Of a stretch of 5,803 nt of DNA, positions 1-5,313 are shown one piece after another. How positions within the stretch are numbered: the stretch's first letter is position 1; each line of letters opens with the position of its first letter. The DNA lies in the NCBI GenBank assembly GCA_021797415.1, contig JAJZZT010000174.1:1-5803 (forward strand). Reading direction: 5' to 3'. The position numbers and the translations under genes are program-made. Under the pieces are notes generated by a model. It ran no database searches and was not told the origin of the DNA. It saw only the letters and a program-made list of their open reading frames with translations. The stretch is from Bacillota bacterium. GTDB taxonomy: Bacteria > Bacillota > Bacilli > Alicyclobacillales > SLC66.

Positions 1-256
1 CGTGCTTCAACTTTTGGAGGACATGAAAATCCGCTGTCCGGAAGAGATTTCGGTGATCGGTTTTGACAATACGGGCAAGTGTGACTGGGTTTCCCCCGCG
101 CTGACGTCTGTGGATGTGTGCAAGGAAGCGATAGGGGCACGGGCGGTGGAAATGTTGCTGCGCAGAATGACAGACCCGCAATTGCGGCCGGAACATATCC
201 TGATCACAACGCAGATTGTGAGTCGCGCATCGGTGGCGCCACAGTCTGCGGAATGA
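1..256 (+). CDS. LacI/GalR-family transcriptional regulator, C-terminal part (5' end outside window)
   Basis: About 84 residues of the C-terminal ligand-binding (periplasmic-binding-protein-like) domain are visible. The frame is open from the window edge, so the gene starts upstream and the DNA-binding N-terminus cannot be seen. Diagnostic pieces are CPEEISVIGFDN, which matches the family's (V)PxDISVIGFDN strand, then PALTSVDV, then a G-A-RAVEMLLRRM helix, and finally the QIVSRASV strand that normally ends these proteins. Family members sense a sugar or sugar derivative in the cytoplasm and repress or activate catabolic genes. Its position directly upstream of a secreted glycoside hydrolase on the same strand suggests that gene as a target, which is inference. 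The stop is TGA at 254-256. The family is secure; the ligand is unknown. Confidence 0.9.
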   Translation, partial: VLQLLEDMKIRCPEEISVIGFDNTGKCDWVSPALTSVDVCKEAIGARAVEMLLRRMTDPQLRPEHILITTQIVSRASVAPQSAE

Positions 257-298
257 ATTCAATTTCCGCAAAAACAGAAATAAGTTTATACATTATTC

Positions 299-327
299 TT
301 GACATGTTGAATTGTCGATTGTATGCT
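299..327 (+). promoter_or_regulatory. Sigma-A type promoter upstream of the glycoside hydrolase
   Basis: A perfect -35 box TTGACA (299-304) is followed by a 17-nt spacer and a -10-like TATGCT (322-327, four of six consensus bases). It lies 43 bases after the regulator's stop and about 165 bases before the hydrolase start, which gives a long leader. An imperfect ATTTC/GAAAT inverted repeat (262-266 and 277-281) lies just upstream and could be an operator or a weak terminator; I cannot decide which. No clear LacI-type palindromic operator overlaps the boxes. Confidence 0.6.
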
Positions 328-491
328 TGGTTTGAGCTCGCAAGATCAATCGCTGGTGGCCATGGCGTTGATTGAGGTTGTAGAAAGCGGATTCATAAAA
401 TGGTCTGCGACGGAGAGGAGGAACATTCGTAAGTTGAGTGTTCATTTGTCGTAGAGTATGGTTTCGTCGGATTACAGACGGAGGTGAATCC
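328..491 (+). other. Long untranslated leader of the glycoside hydrolase gene
   Basis: No gene was found here. The stretch contains a strong purine-rich GGAGAGGAGG near 411-420 that resembles a ribosome binding site but has no useful start codon behind it: the frames that follow close within a few codons. The functional site is GGAGGTG (480-486), seven bases after its GGAGG core before ATG 492. A GTG at 438 in the same frame would extend the hydrolase N-terminus by 18 residues. It was rejected because it puts extra residues before a classic signal peptide and ignores the better site. Confidence 0.45.
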
Positions 492-1388
492 ATGAAACGA
501 CGGAAAACATCGTGCGCAGGGATCGGTCGGGGTGTCAAGGGGATCATGGTTGGAACCGCGGCGGTCGGTCTGGCCTTGGGAACCGCCGGGGCCGGAGTGC
601 AAGCGGACGCGGTTTCGATCAACGCCAGTCGCCACAACCCCCAATGGCTGGTGCAGATTCTCTTTGACAAGGGTACGGAGCCGCAGGTCGTCGCCGGCAC
701 CGCGCAACCGTGGACTCTGTCGACTTTTCAGAAGTTCGCCAGTGAGGGCGTCACCGGGGTCGAGGTCAACATGGACTGGGCGACCGTGGAACCCAGCCCC
801 GGCCAGTTCAACTGGACCACCCTGCAGACCTATCTGCAGTATTGCCACGAGACCCACCTGAAACTGATCCCGATCTTCTGGGAGTATGGCGCCCCTGGCA
901 ATCCGCCGAACTGGCTTCCGGGCGGAAACGAAATAACCAGTACCGGGGCCAGTGCCGTGGAGCCTGCGTTTTGGAGCCAGCGTGCCTTTAACGCCTACTC
1001 GACCTACGTGACGCAGGCGCTGACGACGTTGAGCAAGTCGCCTGCGTTCGGCGGCGCCTATATCGCGTATGGTTGGCTTGACGCCGGATATGGACCGAGT
1101 ACGGGCTATGCGGGATACGCGCCGCAGGACATCGCGATGTTCCGCCAGTGGCTGGCACAGCGTTACGGGTCGATCAGCGCGTTCAACCAGACTGCCGGAA
1201 CGGACTACGCAAGTTTTGCGACGGTTCCCGCCTTCGTGCCGGGACAGAGCCAATTCTCCATCTACCAGCAGTTTCGCATCTGGAGTTACAAGACGCTGCT
1301 CGGTCGCGTGCTGGCTATGGCGCGCAAGGCCACCCCGGCCCCTCTCTTAAGCCCCGTAACCGGGTTGGACAGACTCCCAGCTGGATAG
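492..1388 (+). pseudogene. Secreted GH42-like glycoside hydrolase, truncated at its 3' end by an IS element
   Basis: The start at ATG 492 is set by GGAGGTG at 480-486. Residues 1-40 form a typical Sec signal peptide: MKRRK and later basic residues, a hydrophobic stretch GIMVGTAAVGLALG, then a likely cleavage near GVQADA. Residues 75-145 match the start of a GH42/GH14-like TIM barrel: FASEGVTGVEVNMDWATVEP, then PGQFNW, a helix, LKLIPIFWEYGAP and PPNWLP. Residues 160-250 contain the helical stretch ending FRQWLAQRYGSISAFNQTAGTDY, a common GH42 pattern. The usual acid/base Asn-Glu motif is not seen; the aligned place reads IAYGWLDAGYG. The host-coded part ends near residue 291. The last residues (LDRLPAG) and the TAG at 1386-1388 lie in the IS. 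The barrel is incomplete, so the product is probably inactive. Substrate unknown; a beta-galactoside or plant polysaccharide is a guess. Confidence 0.75.
1366..1378 (+). repeat. Left terminal inverted repeat of the IS
   Basis: TGGACAGACTCCC here pairs with the complement of 2706-2719 (TGGACATAGCTCCC) after a small gap. The outer TGGACA and inner CTCCC match exactly. A short hairpin, CCCG-TAAC-CGGG (1353-1364), sits immediately outside the tip. Confidence 0.75.
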
Positions 1389-1394
1389 GATACT
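1366..1394 (+). promoter_or_regulatory. Probable transposase promoter with its -35 box inside the left repeat
   Basis: TGGACA (1366-1371) matches TTGACA in five of six positions. GATACT (1389-1394) matches TATAAT in four of six. The spacer is 17 nt. A ribosome site and the orfA ATG follow about 25 bases later. Weak indigenous promoters overlapping the left end are common in IS3 elements; use of this one is inference. Confidence 0.45.
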
Positions 1395-1418
1395 AGAAGC
1401 AGCGGGAGGATGAGAAGA

Positions 1419-1760
1419 ATGGAACGGCGGAATTTCTCGGCACAGTTCAAACAGCAGATCGTTCGTGAATGCAGTGATACCGGTAACGCGTCGTTGGTGG
1501 CTCGCAAGCATGACCTGAATGCAAACGTAGTTCGTCGCTGGGTAAAGCAGGCGAATCAGAATGGTGGCAAGCTGTCCGGGAAGACAAACGGTCAAGCCAC
1601 TCACGTAACCCACGAGGAACTTCGCGCACTGAATATGGAACGTAACGAACTAGCATCAGAGAACGAGAAAATGAAGAAGGCCCTGGGCGAACAGGCCCTG
1701 GAAATCGCCATCCTGCGTGACCTAGTAAAAAAAGCCAACCCTCACTTGCGGATAAAGTAG
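1419..1760 (+). CDS. IS3-family transposase OrfA (helix-turn-helix protein)
   Basis: This is a 113-residue protein that binds the IS ends and forms the N-terminal part of the OrfAB transposase. The N-terminus RRNFSAQFKQQIVRECSDTG, followed by NASLVARKHDLNANVVRRWVKQ, is the HTH_Tnp_1 (IS3/IS911) helix-turn-helix. The C-terminal third, from ELRALNMERNELASENEKMK onward, has heptad-spaced leucines and charged residues, as in the family's multimerising leucine zipper. The ATG at 1419 was chosen because GGAGG (1405-1409) lies nine bases before it. An in-frame ATG at 1410 touches the ribosome site and would add three residues (MRR). The stop is TAG at 1758-1760. Product alone is regulatory in relatives; the active transposase needs the -1 shift described at 1727. 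Confidence 0.9.
   Translation: MERRNFSAQFKQQIVRECSDTGNASLVARKHDLNANVVRRWVKQANQNGGKLSGKTNGQATHVTHEELRALNMERNELASENEKMKKALGEQALEIAILRDLVKKANPHLRIK
1727..1733 (+). promoter_or_regulatory. Programmed -1 ribosomal frameshift site (A7) joining orfA to orfB
   Basis: Seven A residues are read in the orfA frame as A-AAA-AAA followed by GCC, the classic X-XXY-YYZ slippery heptamer. The -1 frame is open only from 1721 (its previous stop is TGA 1718-1720), and orfA stops at 1758-1760. The shift must therefore happen within about 40 bases, and the A7 run lies there. Slipping gives LVKK-SQPSLADKVAIAHKW followed by ITAGYSV and the OrfB sequence, a smooth IS3-type fusion of about 423 residues. No convincing stimulatory stem-loop was recognised by eye downstream. 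Confidence 0.8.
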
Positions 1761-1804
1761 CCATCGCGCACAAGTGGATCACAGCCGGGTATTCAGTCAC
1801 CGTC

Positions 1805-2689
1805 GTGCTGCGTATTGTGGGGGTTTCTCGGTCCACTTATTACTTTCAACAGACCCATGAGCCAAAGCCCAGAACGAAGGCTGGCGGGCGTCCTGCGACT
1901 CAATACACGTTTACACAGGATGGCCGGAAGGTTAGTGATGAGCAGGTCAAGGAATGGATTATGCATTCCATCGAGGGAGACGGCTACGCCTATGGCTATC
2001 TCAAGCTGACTTATGTATTGAGACAGGAGCACGACCTGGTTATCAACAAGAAAAAGGTATATCGGCTGTGCAAGGAACTCGGGGTGCTCAAGCCCCAGCG
2101 CAAGGTGAAGCAGAGGTATCCACGCAAGCTGGCCCGAAATCGTGACGTCACAGCACCGAATCAGTTGTGGGAGGTGGATCTGAAGTACGGATACATTGCT
2201 GGTGAGGACCGATTCTTCTTTGTGCTGTCGTATATCGACGTATACGACCGTCAGATTGTGGATTACCATATCGGACTGCGCTGTGACGCGGCAGACGCTG
2301 TGGATACCCTGAAGCGAGCTTTGTGGAAACGCAAGCTGTATGAAAAGGACAACCAGCTACCCACAATTCGTTCCGACAACGGGCCGCAGTTCGTCAGCTA
2401 TGCGTTTGAATCCACATGTGAACAACTGGGCCTGGAGCATGAGCGGATCCCGCCCAGGACACCGAATATGAACGCACACATCGAGTCATTCCACAGGATT
2501 CTGGAAGACGACTGCCTGTCGCGCAACGAATTCGAGAGTTATGCACAGGCATATCAGGAAGTGGTCGAATTCATGGACCACTACAACAATCGTCGCTTGC
2601 ATTCCAGTTTGCACTACATGCCGCCAGCTGTGTTTCACCGCAAACATCTGGAAACGGGGTTGCAACCGAAGACAAAAGTGAAGGTCTGA
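1805..2689 (+). CDS. IS3-family transposase OrfB (DDE integrase domain)
   Basis: This is the catalytic half of the transposase, which cuts and joins the IS ends. From the GTG at 1805 it has 294 residues. Coding actually runs in the same frame from about 1733 as part of OrfAB, because residues upstream of 1805 (AIAHKWITAGYSVTVV) are typical family sequence and no ribosome site precedes 1805. Order: VLRIVGVSRSTYY start, an HTH_21-like region (EGDGYAYGYLKLTYVLRQ, then VYRLCKELGVL), then the rve integrase core. The triad is visible: Asp125 in LWEVDLKYG, Asp191 in IRSDNGPQF, and Glu227 in NMNAHIESFHR, with 35 residues between the last two, as expected for D-D(35)E. The C-terminus has the usual YNNRRLHSSLHYMPP block. 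It ends 30 bases before the right tip. The frame is intact. Confidence 0.92.
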   Translation: MLRIVGVSRSTYYFQQTHEPKPRTKAGGRPATQYTFTQDGRKVSDEQVKEWIMHSIEGDGYAYGYLKLTYVLRQEHDLVINKKKVYRLCKELGVLKPQRKVKQRYPRKLARNRDVTAPNQLWEVDLKYGYIAGEDRFFFVLSYIDVYDRQIVDYHIGLRCDAADAVDTLKRALWKRKLYEKDNQLPTIRSDNGPQFVSYAFESTCEQLGLEHERIPPRTPNMNAHIESFHRILEDDCLSRNEFESYAQAYQEVVEFMDHYNNRRLHSSLHYMPPAVFHRKHLETGLQPKTKVKV

Positions 2690-2696
2690 GATAACG

Positions 2697-2948
2697 CTAG
2701 AAAACGGGAGCTATGTCCAGCTGAAGGGTGTCAATCCGAATCGGTGTGTGGGAACCAAAGGCCACGTGTAGGGACCGCGCCATTTGCTGAAACTTGCCCT
2801 GATTGACGTTGGCCATGGAGTATAGAATGATGAAAAAGGCCAGGAGCAGCGTGATGAGGTCGCTGTACGTCAGCAGCCAGCGTTCGCGGCCGTCGTGTGA
2901 GGCGCGGGTTCGGATTCTCGTACGCCGTCGCATCGGGGCCTTGTTCAT
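2697..2948 (-). pseudogene. motB: Flagellar motor protein MotB, N-terminal fragment cut off by the IS
   Basis: MotB is the stator subunit that anchors the flagellar motor to the cell wall and conducts ions with MotA. The fragment contains a basic cytoplasmic start (MNKAPMRRRTRIRTR), then the signature ERWLLTYSDLITLLLAFFII around residues 22-40. It includes Asp30, equivalent to the ion-binding Asp of MotB, in its single membrane helix, then YSMANVNQGKFQQMARSL, which matches the plug and linker region. ATG 2948 has a strong GAGGGGAG site about nine bases upstream. Host-coded sequence stops near residue 76. The last seven residues and the TAG at 2697-2699 are IS sequence, so the OmpA-like peptidoglycan-binding domain is missing. 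No motA precedes it: the neighbour 71 bases upstream is a DUF2786 gene. It cannot form a working stator. Confidence 0.85.
2706..2719 (-). repeat. Right terminal inverted repeat of the IS
   Basis: GGGAGCTATGTCCA, the imperfect complement of the left tip. It lies 16 bases after the orfB stop and ends exactly where the motB reading frame begins on the other strand. Confidence 0.75.
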
Positions 2949-3019
2949 GTGAGCCGTCTCCCCTCTTCGTGGCGGCGATCCATTCACCCGGCCCATCCTC
3001 ACGGTGTCGAGGTTTGGCA

Positions 3020-3742
3020 TCATTCAAAGGACAACGCTTCTTGCACCCCACTCGGTTCACGCAGGGCTTCTTTGGGCTTGGCGAATGAGCGTCCCGCTTC
3101 GTAGCCGTGCGACCAGGCGTGGTTGTTCTCTTGCGTGAGGATGCGCCGTGGCTTCCCCGGTCGCAATTTGAGCGTATCGCGCCGCGCCTGATACGCGTCC
3201 TGGACGACGGGGTGTTTCGTGAGCACCAGCGCCCAGCCAGGTTGCTGTTCCTGCTGGCGGAACTGATCCTTCAGTCCGGCGCAAAAGCCGTCGATCATCT
3301 TGTTTTCGACGCCGACAGCTGCGCGTCGATCGGCCGGCCATCGCCCGACACGGCGCCGATTCTCCCGGTACCGACGCACGAGTTGCGGCACGACCTCTAC
3401 TGCGTAGTGGTGCACGTCCTGCACCATGGCCACGTCCTCTTCGGCGCCGAGCACGATCAGACGACGCGTGGGTCGGCGTGCATTCCAAACGTAGCACCGG
3501 AAGCCCTCCGCCAGAATCACCGCCAAACGGTCCACCCACCACACGATGCGTGCCCCTTCATAGATCGTGCGCTCTTGCGCGACGGGCACAGCCGGCGTCT
3601 GTGCCAACGAAGCGGCCTCGATCCCGTGCCGGACCATCAGTTCCCGCGCCTTGGCCAGCGCACTCTGCGCTTCGTCTGCGCTCGGATTGTTGCTCGACAG
3701 CGCCAGGAGTTTGCGCACCTTCTCGACGATCACTGCGTCCAT
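3020..3742 (-). CDS. DUF2786 domain-containing protein
   Basis: A 240-residue soluble protein. Residues 5-45 (VEKVRKLLALSSNNPSADEA and QSALAKARELMVRHGI) are a clear DUF2786 domain, a short helical module of unknown function that is common in phages, plasmids and integrated elements. The middle, including RIVWWVDRLAVILAEGFRCY and LIVLGAEEDVAMVQDVHHYA, looks like the usual second domain of these proteins. The basic C-terminal part ends with NHAWSHGYEAGRSFA, a feature shared by many relatives, so nucleic-acid binding is possible but unproven. The start ATG at 3742 lies at the beginning of the domain; its ribosome site is weak (a G-rich stretch further upstream). The stop TGA (3020-3022) overlaps an ATG at 3021-3023 that opens into the motB frame. 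The gene is the fourth in a same-strand run. No function is claimed. Confidence 0.8.
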   Translation of the reverse strand: MDAVIVEKVRKLLALSSNNPSADEAQSALAKARELMVRHGIEAASLAQTPAVPVAQERTIYEGARIVWWVDRLAVILAEGFRCYVWNARRPTRRLIVLGAEEDVAMVQDVHHYAVEVVPQLVRRYRENRRRVGRWPADRRAAVGVENKMIDGFCAGLKDQFRQQEQQPGWALVLTKHPVVQDAYQARRDTLKLRPGKPRRILTQENNHAWSHGYEAGRSFAKPKEALREPSGVQEALSFE

Positions 3743-3871
3743 CCGTCAACACCCGCCTTCCCTTGCGTTGTCTCCATTGTACCGATGGGGCGGGATGCGA
3801 ACGGACGGTTTTCGGGGTGACTCTTGCGCATCGGGCAAGGTTGGCAGCATCGAACAGGATGCTTCGCGCAT
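3743..3871 (-). other. Short gap between the Cys-containing protein and the DUF2786 gene
   Basis: This is 129 bases without a convincing gene. It holds a six-base perfect stem, AGCATC/GATGCT with a six-base loop (3846-3863), but no run of T follows it in either direction, so it is not a clear terminator. An ATG overlaps the preceding stop (GAATGAATG), but its frame runs deep into the DUF2786 gene in another phase and shows no family pattern. No good -35/-10 pair was found. Confidence 0.35.
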
Positions 3872-4234
3872 TCATTCTTCCGTCTCGTCCGCTTTCTCCG
3901 CACACGTCCCACACAGGACGTTCCCCTCCGGGAAACAACGATTTGCGGATGATGCGGACGCGGCCTCGTCGGTATAGGGTAGCGCTCGGCGTTGCCACGA
4001 CTCGGATTGCCAATTCGCATCGTCCAGCAGGACGTGCAGGTGAAACTCCTCGCCGTCAGCGGGGACAAACGCCCCACATGCTTGTTCTTGTTGCAACGCC
4101 ACCTCAATGCGCGATTTGAGTGCCAACAGGGCGGCTCGATTCGCGACGATGTACGCCTCATCATGCCAGGTTCTCTGCGCGTGCAGATGTAGTACCTGGA
4201 TGATCTCTTCGGATATTGGCCGCGACTCGGTCAT
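3872..4234 (-). CDS. Small Cys-containing protein of unknown function
   Basis: The start ATG (4232-4234) is fixed by an excellent AGGAGGT site seven bases upstream. The product is 120 residues, soluble and acidic, with no membrane segment. Residues 8-50 are predicted helical (SEEIIQVLHLHAQRTWHDEA followed by an alanine/leucine-rich helix). A more compact section, EEFHLHVLLDDANWQSESW, follows. Near the C-terminus four residues could bind metal or form a disulfide: Cys53, Cys100, Cys108 and Cys111, with a C-x7-C-x2-C spacing at the end. I do not recognise the family. Its ATG overlaps by four bases (ATGA) the TGA that would end the exonuclease frame if the exonuclease's TAG were read through. 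This suggests translational coupling in the original operon. Confidence is in the coding call, not in any function. Confidence 0.7.
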   Translation of the reverse strand: MTESRPISEEIIQVLHLHAQRTWHDEAYIVANRAALLALKSRIEVALQQEQACGAFVPADGEEFHLHVLLDDANWQSESWQRRALPYTDEAASASSANRCFPEGNVLCGTCAEKADETEE

Positions 4235-4941
4235 CCTCTTACCTCCTGTCGCAACGCGTGTTCCAGGCTCCAGCGCACATCCGGATCCATATCCCCGATG
4301 TTGCCAAGCGCCCAGCGCAGGTAGTCGGCCGGCACCTATTTCAGCTCGATGCCGCAGTGTTTTCCAAACGGCATGCGTGCCACTCGAATCGGACGATCGG
4401 TCCAACGGATCAGCGCCATCGGATCGTCTCTATTTCCTTGCGCCAGGTAAGCTTCGATCTCCCGGAGCAGCACATGCGCTGTTACGAGGGTGTCCCCCGC
4501 CGCATCATGCGCGGTCGCCGACAAGTCGATGCTCAGCCAATATCGCAAGGTTTGATTCTTGTGGTTGGGCGCCTCCGGCCACAGGTGTTGAGCGAGGCGC
4601 TTCGTACACAGCCACGGCTTGCCCGTCTTCGGCAGGAAGCCCCGATCAAAACCCGCGTTGTGCGCGACCAATACATCCGTCACGACCAGCACTTCCGCAA
4701 TCTCAGGCCAAACCGCGTCCCATGTCGGCGCCGACGCGACCATTTGATCGGTGATGTGATGTATGCCCGACGCCCGCGATGGAATGGGGCGCAGCGGATG
4801 GACCAGGGATTCGTACCGGAGCGCCACACGGCCCTGATACACTTCGCACACAGCGATCTGGACGATCTTGTCGGTCTGCGCATCCAGGCCCGTGGTTTCC
4901 ACGTCCACCACAGCAAACCGCGTGTCATGGATCGTCGGCAT
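4231..4941 (-). pseudogene. DnaQ-like DEDDh 3'-5' exonuclease with DUF3820-type tail, interrupted by an in-frame TAG
   Basis: This is a member of the RNase T/DnaQ exonuclease family, which removes nucleotides from DNA or RNA 3' ends. ATG 4941 has a GGGGGAG site ten bases upstream. All catalytic residues are visible: Asp13 and Glu15 in FAVVDVETTGLD, Asp99 in VAHNAGFDRGF, and His145 with Asp150 in TAHDAAGDTLVTA. The first stop is TAG at 4336-4338, after 201 residues, in the middle of a DUF3820-like motif (MPFGKHCGIELK). Past the TAG the same frame continues with VPADYLRWALGNIGDMDPDV and RWSLEHALRQEVRG, ending at TGA 4231-4233. That is exactly the remainder of the motif and overlaps the next ATG. 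An uninterrupted product would have 236 residues. The nuclease core is intact, so a shortened protein (4336-4941) could still be active. A real mutation, a read-through codon and a sequence error all remain possible. Confidence 0.85.
4336..4338 (-). other. In-frame amber codon inside the exonuclease
   Basis: The complement reads AAA-TAG-GTG between IELK and VPADYLRW. Relatives have an ordinary residue at this point of the PFGKH-G-x-L-x-VPxDYLxW motif, so one substitution (for example from GAG, CAG or AAG) explains it. TAG is used as a normal stop elsewhere in this window (orfA, tnpB), which argues against wholesale recoding in the host. Confidence 0.75.
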
Positions 4942-4977
4942 CGTCGATCGTCTCCCCCTTCTTGTTCCGTACTGCCT

Positions 4978-5261
4978 TCAGTATCCGGAGAACTCCGGCA
5001 TCTCATCGAGCTCTTCGCGCGTGTAGTGACGTACGCGCACGGCATACGCGCCGCCGAACATGGGGTGGTCGCCGTCTGCCAGTCCGGACAGGACGTGGGC
5101 AAAGAGGACGAATGCGGCATCAAATGCATGACCACTTAAAGCGACATCCCTTTGCACATCGCTATTGAACGCAGTCAACAACTCCAGGGCCGCCTCGCCG
5201 TTATCCTCGCAAATGGCCCCTCTCCGTCCGGCGTGATCGGTTGCCATGTCTTGATTGCCAT
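4978..5261 (-). pseudogene. Small unknown protein, probably frameshifted near its start
   Basis: The best start is ATG 5261, with a GGGAGG site about ten bases upstream. It opens MAIKTWQPITPDGEG but then closes after 28 residues at TGA 5175-5177. The long coding frame, ending at TGA 4978-4980, carries EDNGEAALELLTAFNSDVQ, a small hydrophobic helix (AFDAAFVLFAHVL) and RHYTREELDEMPEFSGY. Its only upstream ATG (5247) has no ribosome site and gives an odd beginning, MATDHAGRRGAIC. Adding one G to the GGGG run (5217-5220) joins the two into a natural protein of about 94 residues. So either one base was lost there or the base call is wrong. As written, the unshifted ORF is 4978-5247 with 89 residues. 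I do not recognise the family. It lies 36 bases upstream of the exonuclease and probably shares its transcript. Confidence 0.55.
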
Positions 5262-5313
5262 GCGATGAACACCTCCCGCCTCATCGTAGCGTTCTCGGTG
5301 CCCGTCTGTCGCT
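5262..5313 (-). promoter_or_regulatory. Leader of the small gene run, joined to the TnpB element
   Basis: Between the right-end hairpin of the TnpB element and ATG 5261 there are 52 bases with a GGGAGG ribosome site and no recognisable -35/-10 pair. One frame reads SDRRAPRTLR and stops at TGA 5281-5283, 19 bases before the ATG. This could be the tail of an earlier gene of the run, cut by the element. That is weak inference from a very short stretch. Confidence 0.3.
5292..5312 (-). other. Predicted guide segment of the TnpB omega RNA
   Basis: In IS200/IS605 elements the omega RNA runs through the right end, and the next 16-20 nt of flanking DNA become its guide. Here the minus-strand sequence after GGGTTCA(G) is CGACAGACGGGCACCGAG and a few further bases. 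The exact element end (around 5311-5313) is uncertain by one or two bases. Confidence 0.4.

Larger units (their letters stand above)
1366..2719 (+). mobile_element. IS3-family insertion sequence (IS150-like ends), apparently complete
   Basis: About 1354 bp bounded by imperfect inverted repeats, with orfA and orfB in the 0 and -1 frames and an A7 slippery run between them, which is the standard IS3-family plan. The left tip TGGACAGACTCCC resembles the TGTACTGACCCC tips I know for the IS150 subgroup. Ends were placed by matching TGGACA...CTCCC on the left with its complement on the right. The bases beyond the tips, GGGT on the left and GCTG on the right, are not a target-site duplication. The two flanks carry different broken genes. 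The transposase frames look intact, so the element could be active. Confidence 0.9.

Noticed and set aside
393..1253. A 286-residue - strand frame opposite the glycosidase
   Set aside because: It is an Arg-rich shadow; the + strand has a signal peptide, a ribosome site and a glycosidase pattern.
3107..3820. A 237-residue open frame on the + strand
   Set aside because: It is the complement of the DUF2786 gene, whose protein pattern is clear on the - strand.
3846..3863. A six-base stem AGCATC/GATGCT considered as a terminator
   Set aside because: There is no T run after it on either strand and the stem is short and not GC-rich.
3558..3886. A - strand frame beginning MNARSILFDAANLARC at an ATG that overlaps the stop of the Cys-containing protein
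   Set aside because: It runs deep into the DUF2786 gene in another phase, has no ribosome site of its own and turns Arg/Gly rich, as shadow frames do.
4216..5139. A 307-residue open frame on the + strand
   Set aside because: It lies antisense to the exonuclease and its neighbours, has no family pattern and no good ribosome site. GC-rich DNA easily gives such long shadow frames.
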